Shown: positions 1 to 8,200 of the stretch, piece after piece | Numbering within the stretch: position 1 is the first letter of the stretch | Layout of the letters: every line of letters begins with the position of its first letter | Source of the DNA: Verrucomicrobiota bacterium | GTDB lineage: Bacteria; Verrucomicrobiota; Verrucomicrobiia; Limisphaerales; SIBE01 | NCBI GenBank assembly: GCA_016209525.1 | Contig: JACQWK010000220.1 | Location: forward strand, 1 to 32,841 | Direction of reading: 5' to 3' | DNA: 32,841 nt | Notes under the pieces: generated by a model | What the model was told of the DNA's origin: nothing | Database searches by the model: none | What the model saw: only the letters and a program-made list of their open reading frames with translations | Position numbers and translations under genes: made by a program

Positions 1-135
1 CCTCAGTCACAGAGCGCTGGCGGCTCTGCTCCTTCGTCGCGCCTCGCCCCAGGCCAAATGCGGCGCAACGCATGTGTCGATAATTCCGTGTCACAGTACC
101 AGGACAGTCTGCGGTCCGCAAAATTAGCGCAGCCG
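1..135. other. Non-coding edge downstream of fliQ, with a small hairpin
   Basis: This is the stretch after the fliQ stop codon on the minus strand. I see no recognisable gene. One minus-strand frame, starting at a GTG that overlaps the fliQ stop (139-137), stays open to the window edge, but its product is polar and arginine-rich. FliR, the expected next gene, is very hydrophobic, so this frame is not FliR. A short inverted repeat lies at 10-28, with CAGAGC and GCTCTG arms around a 7-base loop. It has no T-run on either side, so it is not a classical intrinsic terminator. It may belong to a dispersed repeat cut by the window edge. Confidence 0.35.
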
Positions 136-405
136 TCACCGCACCATTTCCGGCAACTTGCCGATCATGCCGATGGTGAAATCCATCAAGATCCGGATCA
201 ACCATGGCAATATGATGAACAGCAGCGCAACGACCGCCAGAGCTTTTGGCACGAAAGTCAGCGTTTGCTCCTGAATCGAGGTGATCGTCTGGAAAAGGCT
301 GACCAACAAGCCCACCAACAGCGCCGTCAAAAGGAATGGAGTCGCCACGACTACCGCGTGGCTCAGCAGTTTTCGCAACAGTTCAACCGTATAGTCAGGC
401 GTCAT
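136..405 (-). CDS. fliQ: Flagellar export gate protein FliQ
   Basis: FliQ is a small inner-membrane subunit of the flagellar type III export gate, where it packs with FliP and FliR around the secretion channel. The 89-aa length matches the family. Two strongly hydrophobic segments are visible, at roughly residues 14-38 and 50-75. The family-typical stretch FQTITSIQEQTLTFVPK lies in the polar loop between them, at about residues 38-54. The gene lies 79 bases after fliP in the same direction and is the last recognisable gene of the flagellar operon inside the window. The export partner FliR would normally come next but is not visible in the remaining 135 bases. The identification is secure. Confidence 0.96.
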   Translation of the reverse strand: MTPDYTVELLRKLLSHAVVVATPFLLTALLVGLLVSLFQTITSIQEQTLTFVPKALAVVALLFIILPWLIRILMDFTIGMIGKLPEMVR

Positions 406-484
406 GATCGATCTTTGAATTAGCAGTCGAGTGGAGACTGGGCTTCTGGGAGGGCATTTGTCTCATCTGGATAGTGACTTAGCA

Positions 485-1408
485 TTAAACCCTGAAACTA
501 TCGGCGAGGGATCGGACCAGCAGCGTCCATCCATCCACAAGAACGAACAACAAGAGTTTGAGCGGCAGCGATATGAACGCTGGTGGCAGCATCATCAAGC
601 CTAAGCTCATCAAGACAATCGCAACCACAAAATCGATCAGAATAAAGGGAATGAACAGCAGGAATCCCATTTGAAATCCTGTTCGAAGCTCGCTCAGGAC
701 AAAACCCGGAATGATCACGTGCATCGGAAGCTGCTCTGGCGTCGTCGGGCCAAGCTTCGCCAAACTCACAAAGACTTCGACATCTTTTTGGCGAGCCTGC
801 TGCAACATGAAATTCCGCATATGAACGGAAGCCCGCTGAACCGCTTCCTGGCTGGTAATTTGACCTGCGGAATAGGGTTGGAGCGCCTCTTGATTGATCC
901 TTTGGTAGGTAGGCGCCATGATGAAAAAGGTGAGAAACAACGAAAATCCGATCAGAAGCTGGCTGGATGGCGTTCCCTGCAACGAAAGCGCGGTCCTCAG
1001 GAAGGAAAAAACAATCACGATTCGCGTGAAAGAAGTCATCAGCATGACCAAGGAAGGCGCCAACGTCAACAGGGTCAGGATGAACAGTATCCTGATTGCC
1101 ATGTCCACGTCTCGAGGCTGGTTCGGAAGGTTGAACCCGAAGTTGAGGTTATACCCGGAGGCTGCGTTGGTCCGGCTCGCCACGGCGCCCCCAGGAGTTG
1201 CCTGCCCAAACACCGAAGTCGCGCCGCAAAAGAGGACCGCGAAGAATATCCCAGCCACCAGTAAGAGACCGAGAAGCGCGCGACCCTTGCCTACGAAACG
1301 TCGATTCGTAGCCGCCGAGTTTCGATCGGCGCGGCGCCAATCGAAACTCGAGTGGGCGCGTGTGTTCCGCAATTCCGGCTGCATACTTGCGTCTAAGTGA
1401 CTTTTCAC
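485..1408 (-). CDS. fliP: Flagellar export gate protein FliP
   Basis: FliP is the main channel-forming subunit of the flagellar type III export gate in the inner membrane. The core from about residue 100 is highly typical: a TM segment followed by PSLVMLMTSFTRIVIVFSFLR, a periplasmic domain containing FMLQQARQKDVEVF, and a C-terminal membrane region ending SLPLKLLLFVLVDGW. At 307 aa it is longer than the usual 220-260 aa. The extra length is an arginine-rich N-terminus of about 40 residues before a hydrophobic signal-like segment (about 44-65), then a Gly/Asn-rich linker. The chosen ATG overlaps the fliO stop as ATGA (1405-1408), which supports it, although the ATG eight codons later is possible. 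FliP proteins often carry a cleaved signal peptide, and the basic extension ahead of it is the unusual part. Confidence 0.95.
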   Translation of the reverse strand: MKSHLDASMQPELRNTRAHSSFDWRRADRNSAATNRRFVGKGRALLGLLLVAGIFFAVLFCGATSVFGQATPGGAVASRTNAASGYNLNFGFNLPNQPRDVDMAIRILFILTLLTLAPSLVMLMTSFTRIVIVFSFLRTALSLQGTPSSQLLIGFSLFLTFFIMAPTYQRINQEALQPYSAGQITSQEAVQRASVHMRNFMLQQARQKDVEVFVSLAKLGPTTPEQLPMHVIIPGFVLSELRTGFQMGFLLFIPFILIDFVVAIVLMSLGLMMLPPAFISLPLKLLLFVLVDGWTLLVRSLADSFRV

Positions 1409-1854
1409 TCTTTTCGTGATTGAGCGGCATCCAAATGTTCCGGAAACGAAGTCCGGTCCGATGACGGCGCGGCGGTCGCCGCGGCGTCAGGAAGCTGGCT
1501 AAGAAGGCTCACCCCAGTGGCTGTCGCCGCCAACAGGAAGCGGTGCTGATGGTAACCGACCACGAGCAGGCTATTTCTGTATCCGAGGGATCTGCTTTCC
1601 AGAACCTGCAACTGGGCCGGACCACTCCGGTACATCGATAAGAACCGCGACCTTTTGAAAAACCAAGCGCCCAAAATCAAGATCGACACCACGAATACGA
1701 GCGCCGCAACCATGCGGAGGAATGCCTCCAACAGACTGACGGACGACGGTTGGGCTTGAGAGGTTGAATTTGTCGGCTCCAGACCTGCAGCCTGGGCCAC
1801 CGCAATCGGAACGATCAGGAGGGCAGCCAGGCCGAAACACCGGCAAGCTTTCAT
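1405..1854 (-). CDS. fliO: Flagellar biosynthesis protein FliO
   Basis: FliO is a membrane protein that helps FliP oligomerise during assembly of the export gate. The 149-aa product begins with a signal-peptide-like hydrophobic stretch (residues 8-23, ending in AQA). A Ser/Gln-rich linker follows, then one clear transmembrane segment (about 46-66, with LVFVVSILILGAWFF), and then a small cytoplasmic domain with the usual LQVLESRSLGYRNSLLVVGY pattern of FliO. The tail is Ala/Ser-rich and poorly conserved. FliO is weakly conserved in sequence, but this topology and the position between fliN and fliP make the call firm. It overlaps both neighbours by 4 bases (1405-1408 with fliP, 1851-1854 with fliN), so translation of fliN, fliO and fliP is probably coupled. 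Confidence 0.92.
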   Translation of the reverse strand: MKACRCFGLAALLIVPIAVAQAAGLEPTNSTSQAQPSSVSLLEAFLRMVAALVFVVSILILGAWFFKRSRFLSMYRSGPAQLQVLESRSLGYRNSLLVVGYHQHRFLLAATATGVSLLSQLPDAAATAAPSSDRTSFPEHLDAAQSRKE

Positions 1855-2120
1855 GCCCCACTCGCTTTGGCCATGATTTCGGTGATCTTGATGCCGAAAT
1901 TCTCCTCCACAACGACAACCTCGCCTCGGGCTACGAGCTTTTGGTTCACGTAAAGATCCACCGACGCATTGGCAGATTTGTCCAACTGGACGACCGATCC
2001 AACATTCAATTGCAGCAGGTCACGCATGGAGATCTGGCAACTCCCCAACTCGACCGTCAGCTTGATCGGGACATCCAGCAGGAATTCGAGACTGGGTAAG
2101 TTTTCAGCGGTAGCACTCAT
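1851..2120 (-). CDS. fliN: Flagellar motor switch protein FliN
   Basis: FliN forms the lower part of the cytoplasmic C ring, works with FliM in rotor switching and docks the FliH-FliI export complex. The 89-aa protein is almost entirely the SpoA (FliN/MopA) domain: LDVPIKLTVELG, then LLQLNVGSVVQLDK, then VDLYVNQKLVARGEVVVVEENFGIKITEI. This is close to the minimal length for FliN. There is no room for the long phosphatase-like N-terminus seen in Bacillus FliY. It starts 15 bases after fliM ends and overlaps fliO by 4 bases. The identification is certain. Because FliM here lacks the usual CheY-docking peptide, FliN might be the site of response-regulator contact, but that is inference. Confidence 0.96.
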   Translation of the reverse strand: MSATAENLPSLEFLLDVPIKLTVELGSCQISMRDLLQLNVGSVVQLDKSANASVDLYVNQKLVARGEVVVVEENFGIKITEIMAKASGA

Positions 2121-2135
2121 GATAGATTGGGATTC

Positions 2136-3119
2136 CTAGGTTGAAAGGATGCCCGTGATTTCGACGGCGCTTTTGTTTCCCGAGCTGCCCAAGCGTCCCA
2201 TATACTTCGGCAATCCGGCCAGACATACCTGCACTTGATTGAGCTGGTTCGCGTCGAGCGGAATGATATCTCCCACCTGAAAATTCAGCAAATCGCGCGT
2301 TTGGATCTCCAGCTCTCTCCATTCGGCCGACATCGGGATTTTGATCTCGTCGAACCCAGGGTTCCATCGCGGCACCGATGTTTCCCGCGCGGCTCTCTCT
2401 TTCTTCACCGAATCGACTTCGAGCGAGAGCTGCCGGACCAGCGGGTCCACCATCTTCACGGGCAGCAGCATGAGCATTTGTTCGATGCAATCGCCAATCC
2501 CGGCTTCCATTTTGAGCATGAAGAAGCTTTCGTCCGACTCTCCAATCTGGAGAAAACGCGGGTTGCTCTCATGCCCCAGCAAGTTCGGTCTCAGGTCGTC
2601 CGCGCTTTTCCAGGCGGAGCACCATTCCTTGATGGCAATCTGCGCCATCTGATTGACCAGGGCAATCTCCACTTCCCGAAGGGCGCGATTGGGATTAACG
2701 GAGAATCCTTTTCCACCGAGCATCCGGTCGGCCACCGCCAAGGCCAGCGGCGGGGGCACGTCCAAAACTCCAATGCCGCGCAGAGGATCGATCTTGAAAA
2801 GAATCATGTGGCGCGGGGGCGGTGAGCTATCAACAAATTTCGGCATCGTCACCGAATCCAACGAAAGCAGTTCGAGAGTGAACTCGATCCTGAGAAAGAG
2901 GGAAAGACGGGCTCCGACGCCTCGGACAATCGATTCGTTGTGCGCTTTGAATCGGTGCAGTTCGCTTGAGCTCAGGGCCGCCGACTGGCCAAACGCAAAA
3001 TTCCTGATCCGGTCCGATGGCAGTGTCGTTTTGAGCCCGCGAAACGTGAACACCTGCAACGACTGAACGGTAGGGACCGGAGCGGCAACTTGGACGGGAG
3101 ATGCGCCAACACGAGCCAT
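2136..3119 (-). CDS. fliM: Flagellar motor switch protein FliM
   Basis: FliM is the middle C-ring protein, linking FliG to FliN. The 327-aa product has the FliM middle domain (about residues 40-230, including DRMLGGKG near 133-140 and an MLLPVKMVDPLVRQL segment) and a C-terminal SpoA domain (about 255-325) ending in GLPKYMGRLGSSGNKSAVEI. The start has a good ribosome-binding site, AGGTGA, just upstream (about 3125-3130). The N-terminus is odd. Canonical FliM begins with a CheY-binding peptide of the LSQxEIDALL type, but this protein starts MARVGASPVQVAAPVPTVQS and shows no such motif before the core domain begins. The gene sits between fliL and fliN, with 8 and 15 base gaps. The FliM call itself is firm. 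Confidence 0.95.
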   Translation of the reverse strand: MARVGASPVQVAAPVPTVQSLQVFTFRGLKTTLPSDRIRNFAFGQSAALSSSELHRFKAHNESIVRGVGARLSLFLRIEFTLELLSLDSVTMPKFVDSSPPPRHMILFKIDPLRGIGVLDVPPPLALAVADRMLGGKGFSVNPNRALREVEIALVNQMAQIAIKEWCSAWKSADDLRPNLLGHESNPRFLQIGESDESFFMLKMEAGIGDCIEQMLMLLPVKMVDPLVRQLSLEVDSVKKERAARETSVPRWNPGFDEIKIPMSAEWRELEIQTRDLLNFQVGDIIPLDANQLNQVQVCLAGLPKYMGRLGSSGNKSAVEITGILST

Positions 3120-3127
3120 TTCATCAC

Positions 3128-3859
3128 CTATTGAATGACAAACTCCGTGATAATGACTTCTAGGAGTGTGCCTCGGCCGAGAATCGCCTCCTGATTGAAT
3201 GCGGCCAGAAGCTCTGCGCGGAGGATGTTTCTGAAACCCACCTTTTCGACATCGTCCAGGGTTTTCATGGAGAGCACACCGGAAGCAAGATCCAGCATGC
3301 GCTCCCGATTTTGGTTCACCCGTTCGAGTAAGTCCTCGCGCTCCCCAACCAAAGATATTCTCGCCACGGCAAATCGAGTGCCGCCGGTGCCGGCGATGTT
3401 CACGATAATTTTATCGGATTTCGCTTCATCCCGCGGCTCACCCTTCAGATCGAGAACGACAATTTTGTCGTAATCTCCCTCTTTCGACGGGTCCTTCGAG
3501 TGATACGCGACCGCGTCCCGCGTCAGTGGGATGGGCAGTCGGGTGTTTCGCCCGGATTTGGTGCGTCTTGCGGTTTTTTCTTTGGAACTGCCATGCCCCT
3601 CGCCGGATTCAGCCTTCTTTGGAGCCTCCTCTTTCGAACTTTCGGCGTGCTCTGTTGCCGGGGCGGCGGCGGAGCCGTGATCCGACCGAGAGGTGAACTT
3701 CATCACCGCCCACGCCAGCACGGGCATGAGCACAATCACCGCGGCCAACGGCAGATAGGACATGAGGCCCCCGCCCTTCCCCTTCGCGGACGCCTGCTGC
3801 TCCTCGCCGCTGGCCGGCGTTGAACCGGGTGCCGGCGTCTGTTCAGGCGTGTCAGCCAT
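3128..3859 (-). CDS. fliL: Flagellar basal body-associated protein FliL
   Basis: FliL is a single-pass inner-membrane protein that surrounds or supports the MotAB stator. The 243-aa protein has a cytoplasmic Pro/Ala/Gln-rich N-terminus, one transmembrane segment (about residues 34-53, with YLPLAAVIVLMPVLAWAVM), and a highly charged low-complexity linker rich in Glu, Lys and Ser (about 57-105). The conserved periplasmic domain starts near KIVVLDLKG (about 133) and ends in TLLEVIITEFVIQ. The end matches the family pattern in which the final strand reaches the C-terminus. It is longer than typical FliL (150-180 aa) because of the linker. It is placed between flgE and fliM, as in Bacillus-type operons. 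Confidence 0.93.
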   Translation of the reverse strand: MADTPEQTPAPGSTPASGEEQQASAKGKGGGLMSYLPLAAVIVLMPVLAWAVMKFTSRSDHGSAAAPATEHAESSKEEAPKKAESGEGHGSSKEKTARRTKSGRNTRLPIPLTRDAVAYHSKDPSKEGDYDKIVVLDLKGEPRDEAKSDKIIVNIAGTGGTRFAVARISLVGEREDLLERVNQNRERMLDLASGVLSMKTLDDVEKVGFRNILRAELLAAFNQEAILGRGTLLEVIITEFVIQ

Positions 3860-3876
3860 AGGTTAGGTCAGAACCG

Positions 3877-4794
3877 TTATCGAGTTAGCTGAACGATTTC
3901 CTGCAAGATCGTGTCACTCGCCGTAACGACTCGAGCGTTCGCTTGGAACGCTCGCTGGGTGGTGATCATATTGGAGAACTCGCGAGCAATGTCAACATTG
4001 GACAGTTCCAAGGCGCCGCTCTCGATCCGGCCCAAACCACTGCTGTTGGGCGCGTTCTTCGTCGGCGTTGCGTCAAACGGCTGCGCCGCGGTGATGCCGG
4101 CGCCCAGAGGGCCCGCAGTCGTCAAACCGGTGTAAAGGTTGTTTCCTTGCTTCAGCAAAGCATTCGGATTCGAAAAACGCTGCAGCAGAATTTGACCACG
4201 GACGTATTGGGTGCCGTCACTCAACAAAATGTTGATCTTCCCGCTGCCATCAAGGGCGATGTTTGAAATCCCGGCATCTGCGGCCGCTGCTGCCGGCGCC
4301 GTGCCTTTGTCAAATTTGATGTGCCCTTGGGCATCGGCGTCCGTGTAGAGGCCGTCCGCAGCCGTCGGGGGATCTTGGAAGCCCTGGACGCGAAAGCCTT
4401 GGTCTGTCACGAGGAATCCGTTCGAATCGACGCGAAAATCGCCCGCGCGCGTTGCGAACAGCTCGTTGGTTGCGATGTTCTTGACAATGAAGAATCCCTC
4501 TCCGCTGATCGCCAAGTCGGTTGTGACCCCGGTCTGATTCACGGCTCCCTGAGTGAACAGATTGCGGACGGAGGCAATGTCAACGCCGTTTCCCACTTGT
4601 ACCGAGGAAGTGCCAGAACGGGTCGCCGAGTCCGGCGTTCCCGCTCTTAGAGTCTGGTTGAGCGTATCGGCAAATTCCACCCGGCCCGCTTTGAAGCCGA
4701 CGGTGTTCACGTTGGCCAAGTTGTTGCCGATGGTGTCGAGGTTGGTCTGATACTGTCGAATTCCAGTGACGCCTGTATTGAGTGCTCGAAGCAT
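3877..4794 (-). CDS. flgE: Flagellar hook protein FlgE (FlgE/FlgF/FlgG family)
   Basis: This is an axial protein of the rod/hook family, exported through the flagellar apparatus and polymerised outside the cell. The N-terminus (LDTIGNNLANVNTVGFKAGR, about residues 19-38) is the conserved flagellar rod/hook signature. The middle has DLAISGEGFFIVKN and TRAGDFRVDSNGFLVTDQGF. The C-terminus (LELSNVDIAREFSNMITTQR and on) is the FlgE/G C-terminal domain. It lies right after flgD (the hook cap), which is where the hook gene sits in Bacillus-type operons, so FlgE is preferred over FlgG. At 305 aa it is short for a hook protein (about 400 aa in enterics), so the outer surface domains must be reduced. 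A distal-rod FlgG role cannot be excluded from sequence alone. Confidence 0.85.
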   Translation of the reverse strand: MLRALNTGVTGIRQYQTNLDTIGNNLANVNTVGFKAGRVEFADTLNQTLRAGTPDSATRSGTSSVQVGNGVDIASVRNLFTQGAVNQTGVTTDLAISGEGFFIVKNIATNELFATRAGDFRVDSNGFLVTDQGFRVQGFQDPPTAADGLYTDADAQGHIKFDKGTAPAAAAADAGISNIALDGSGKINILLSDGTQYVRGQILLQRFSNPNALLKQGNNLYTGLTTAGPLGAGITAAQPFDATPTKNAPNSSGLGRIESGALELSNVDIAREFSNMITTQRAFQANARVVTASDTILQEIVQLTR

Positions 4795-4823
4795 AATATC
4801 TGTTTCGCGTTAGGGTTTGCGGT

Positions 4824-5267
4824 TTACTGTTGGTTTGCCAAACGGATAGTCAGAATGTCGTTCAGGTCGTATTTTTCGTTCCCGATGATCAGTTTTGGAT
4901 TGTCTCCCTCCATGTCGAAACCTTTCACAATCCCCGTGGCAAGGCCGGTTTTCCCCGACTGAACGACGACTTCCCGATCGAGTAGCGACATGGCCTGCAA
5001 AACTTTTTGTTGTGATCGCATTTCCGCGATGTCGGCGGTCATCCCCTTGGTCTGTTCGAGGGTCGTAAACTGAGCCATCTGCGCGATAAACGCCGTGTCG
5101 CTCTGCGGCGCCAAAGGATCCTGGTTGGCTAACTGCGTCACGAGCAATTTCAGGAAATCTTGCTGGTCGAGCATCTTCGCCGGCATTCGGCCAAGAGTCT
5201 CAGCATCAGAAGCGCTCGGATCTGCGGTCCTTATCTTGATGCTTGGGTCCAAAGTTGCAGGAATCAT
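4824..5267 (-). CDS. flgD: Flagellar hook assembly protein FlgD
   Basis: FlgD is the hook scaffolding cap, which sits at the growing hook tip and is discarded after completion. The conserved N-terminal region is clear: DQQDFLKLLVTQLANQDPLAPQSD, then FIAQMAQFTTLEQTKGM, at about residues 33-80. A short C-terminal part follows (DREVVVQSG ... IVKGFDMEGDNPKLIIGNEKYDLNDI). The total of 147 aa is shorter than the roughly 230 aa of enteric FlgD, so the C-terminal tudor/FnIII-like domains are largely reduced, as in Bacillus FlgD. The gene is 3 bases downstream of fliK and 29 bases upstream of flgE, forming a hook module fliK-flgD-flgE. Confidence 0.94.
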   Translation of the reverse strand: MIPATLDPSIKIRTADPSASDAETLGRMPAKMLDQQDFLKLLVTQLANQDPLAPQSDTAFIAQMAQFTTLEQTKGMTADIAEMRSQQKVLQAMSLLDREVVVQSGKTGLATGIVKGFDMEGDNPKLIIGNEKYDLNDILTIRLANQQ

Positions 5268-5270
5268 AGG

Positions 5271-8200
5271 CTAAGCCCAACTTTCCCAGCCTCTGGCCGG
5301 TCTGGCCGGTCTGGCGGCTGGCGGTGTTGACCGTTGTTTTCTAGGTTCGGAGGATTCACCGTTGAATCGAAGATCAAACTCGCGAAATTCAGGATCTCGC
5401 GAGCCATCGCTGCCTTGCTGCGGCTGACGGTGGTTCTCCGAGCTCATGGAATTGGTATTCTGCGACGCGAAGTATTGGGAGGCCTCGGTCTCAAGGGGCC
5501 GCAACTGCACGCCTCGGTTCGCCAACTGGGACTGAAGCTCGGGCCAACTCGGCGCGATCGCTTCCCAATTCCCGCTCTCCAGCCGGGCCTGGATGACCAA
5601 TTGGTCTTCCCGCAATTTCAGTCGCAAACTCAACTCCGTCTGTTCGTCTGCGCGAATCCGCACGACCCAATCATGCGCGCCCGCCGAGCGAAAACTCTCC
5701 ACGGCTGACCACACCCTCTCGGCGAGCCGGAAGTGCGTCGGATCGTGCACTCTCGCCGAGGAAATGGTTTCTCCGAATTCACCGACACCGTGCGCCAATT
5801 CAAACGATCCGTTCCGCGAAGCTGCCATTTCGGCCAATTGTTCGTTTGAAACGACCGTCCTCGCCCGAGCCGGCTCATTGACCGACATCGCCCGTTCCGG
5901 AATCCGGGAAGGGCTGTCATTTTTGCCCGAAGCCGGCATATTTTTCCCGGCCAATTCGATGGCCGGCTCGCTATCTTTGGTCGAAACCATGCGCGGAGTC
6001 TGTTGAGCATCTAGTGTGCCGCGGCGGTCAGATGGCCGGTCGGGCCTCGAACTCCCAAGGCCTATCGGCGCATCGCCGAACGATGCCGCGGACGAGTCCG
6101 GCGAAGGTGCTGTCCGGCTAAGCTCGGATCCCTCCGCATTCAAAGTTCCCTCAGGTTGCTCCGGCCTTATAGTGGTGCGGTTCAGAGAGGGCGACTCTGC
6201 ATCGCGCGATTCAAGAAGTCCGATCCGTTGTGGAGTGGATGCCGGGATTGGGCGACCCTGAGCGGCTTCTTGTGCGAGAAGCGTGGGGCTCGAAACCTTG
6301 GAACTCTTTTCGGGGAGGTCTGGTCGCGTTATCACATTGGCGCCAGCCTCATCCACTTGATTCCTCGCGATCGCGCCGGCATTGACGGTATCAATCGAAA
6401 ATGGTCGCAATCGCGGTCCGGTTGGCTCGTTAGATTGCAGCCGGTCTCTCGAGGCCATCGCGACCTCCATTTTGCTTGTCTTCGGATTTTGCGCCACAGC
6501 CTCTCGTGTATCGCCGGGCTTCTCCGATCGCACCAATTCACGCAGCGTCGCCACCGAACTGGAAGATTGTTCCAACGATTGTGGCACTGACGGGTTCGAA
6601 GAAGGCTGTGGTGAGCCCTCAGATTGAGGTCGGTTTCGGTGACGGGTCTCTGGGGTCGGCCCCGAGGGGTCGCCCGCTCGGCCTTGACGATCTGTTCCTG
6701 TTCCTCCTCCGAAGCTCGGAGCAACAGGTTGTGCCGGCTTTCGAATCTCGCCCTTATGAACCCCGCTTTGGACTGTACCATCAGCCCGTTGCTCGAGTTG
6801 ATCCGGCAGGAGGGTACCGACAATTGGGCCGGTCGAGCCGCCAGCCTGCGCTGCGTTAACGACGACTTCCGGCTCCGTTAAGGCAATATTGGTCGGCACT
6901 GCTCTCACTCGCAGTCCGGCGTTCACGCTGGGATCGTGGCCGGCCACCTTGACATTCTTCTCTGGCATCGACGTCGAAGATCCGCCAAGTCTCTCCTGGG
7001 GACTGACCAACTTCTCGTCAACCCTCGGGACACCGCTTCCAAGATCGGTTTCCAGCGAGACACTCCCGAAATCGTGGAATGTGGGTCGGAGGGGAGTGGG
7101 GCTCTGAGAGGATGTGGGAGGACTGACTGGCTTTGCCGGTTGGCCACTCGAACTCTCATTCGAGTCAAGTCCACTGAATTGGATTCCAATCGCAGACCTC
7201 TGCAGGTTCGCCGGCTTAACCGTAGGGATTCCAGATTGGCTCTCTGCTCCATCGGCAACTGCCGCGTCTGATGGTAGCGGGATTCCACCCCCGACCGTGG
7301 CCGATTCAGCACTTTTGGCTAATGTTCTTGTTCTCCCCGCTAATGGGATATCACTCTTGAACGATACGGAATCAGCACTGACGATTGAATCCGCGTCGTG
7401 TGACACGCCAAAGGCATCACTGCGGGCCTGTTTTTGGCTCCCAACGGCGGCGGAGACGTTTGGTTTCAGGTTTTGCTGCCCGACGACAGGAGAAGAAGCT
7501 CCAAGGAGCGTTGGTAATGCAACTGGGGCTTTAGGCTCATTGCTCGTCGGCTTCGCAATGACTCCCGCGTTTGCCACCTGACGTCCTGTTCCGGTGAGTG
7601 AGGAACTTTCAGGAGGACTGATCGGCGCTTCATGGCCTGGGTCAACCTGACGCCCCGTTCCGGTGATTAAGGAACCTCCACGAGGAGTGATCGGCGCTTC
7701 ATGGCTTGGGTCAACCTGACGCCCCGTTCCGGTGATTAAGGAACCTCCATGAGGACTGGTCGGCGCTTCATGGCCTGGGTCAACCTGACGCCCCGTTCCG
7801 GTGATTAAGGAACCTCCATGAAAACTGATCGGCGCTTCATAGGCTCGTTCAACCTGACGCCCTGGTCCACTGGGCAAGGAAATTTCAGAGACAGCAGCTT
7901 GCAAGTTTTCCGGCTGACCATCAGTGGACGCCACGCCTGACGCTGTCGGACCTTTGAACTTGCTCGGGCTTTCGAATCCCATGCGCCGACTGGAAAACGG
8001 CCCTGGTCCGTCAGGCATCTCGCTCGATATCTCAGGTCTTGGTTGCGGGCCGTTCTCCAGAATGGGAGCACCCGCTCCTGGCAGAACCTCCGTTTCTCCG
8101 CCGGGGATCGAGACTCCCTGCCGGCTGCCACTAGTGCGGTTGATCGACGGCTGCACCGCACCACCTGCATCTCTGACACCCGTCCAACCGGCGGCCGAGT

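Noticed and set aside
10-28. CAGAGC/GCTCTG hairpin as the operon terminator
   Set aside because: The stem is only six pairs and no T-run follows on either strand.
1-139. Open minus-strand frame overlapping the fliQ stop, as a possible fliR start
   Set aside because: The product is polar and Arg-rich, while FliR starts with long hydrophobic helices.
671-1264. Plus-strand open frame (197 codons) opposite fliP
   Set aside because: It is antisense to a conserved export-gate gene. The product is Arg/Gln/His-rich and non-homologous.
7577-7885. fliK tandem array considered as a CRISPR array
   Set aside because: The 69-base units run head to tail without unique spacers and translate in frame inside a coding sequence.
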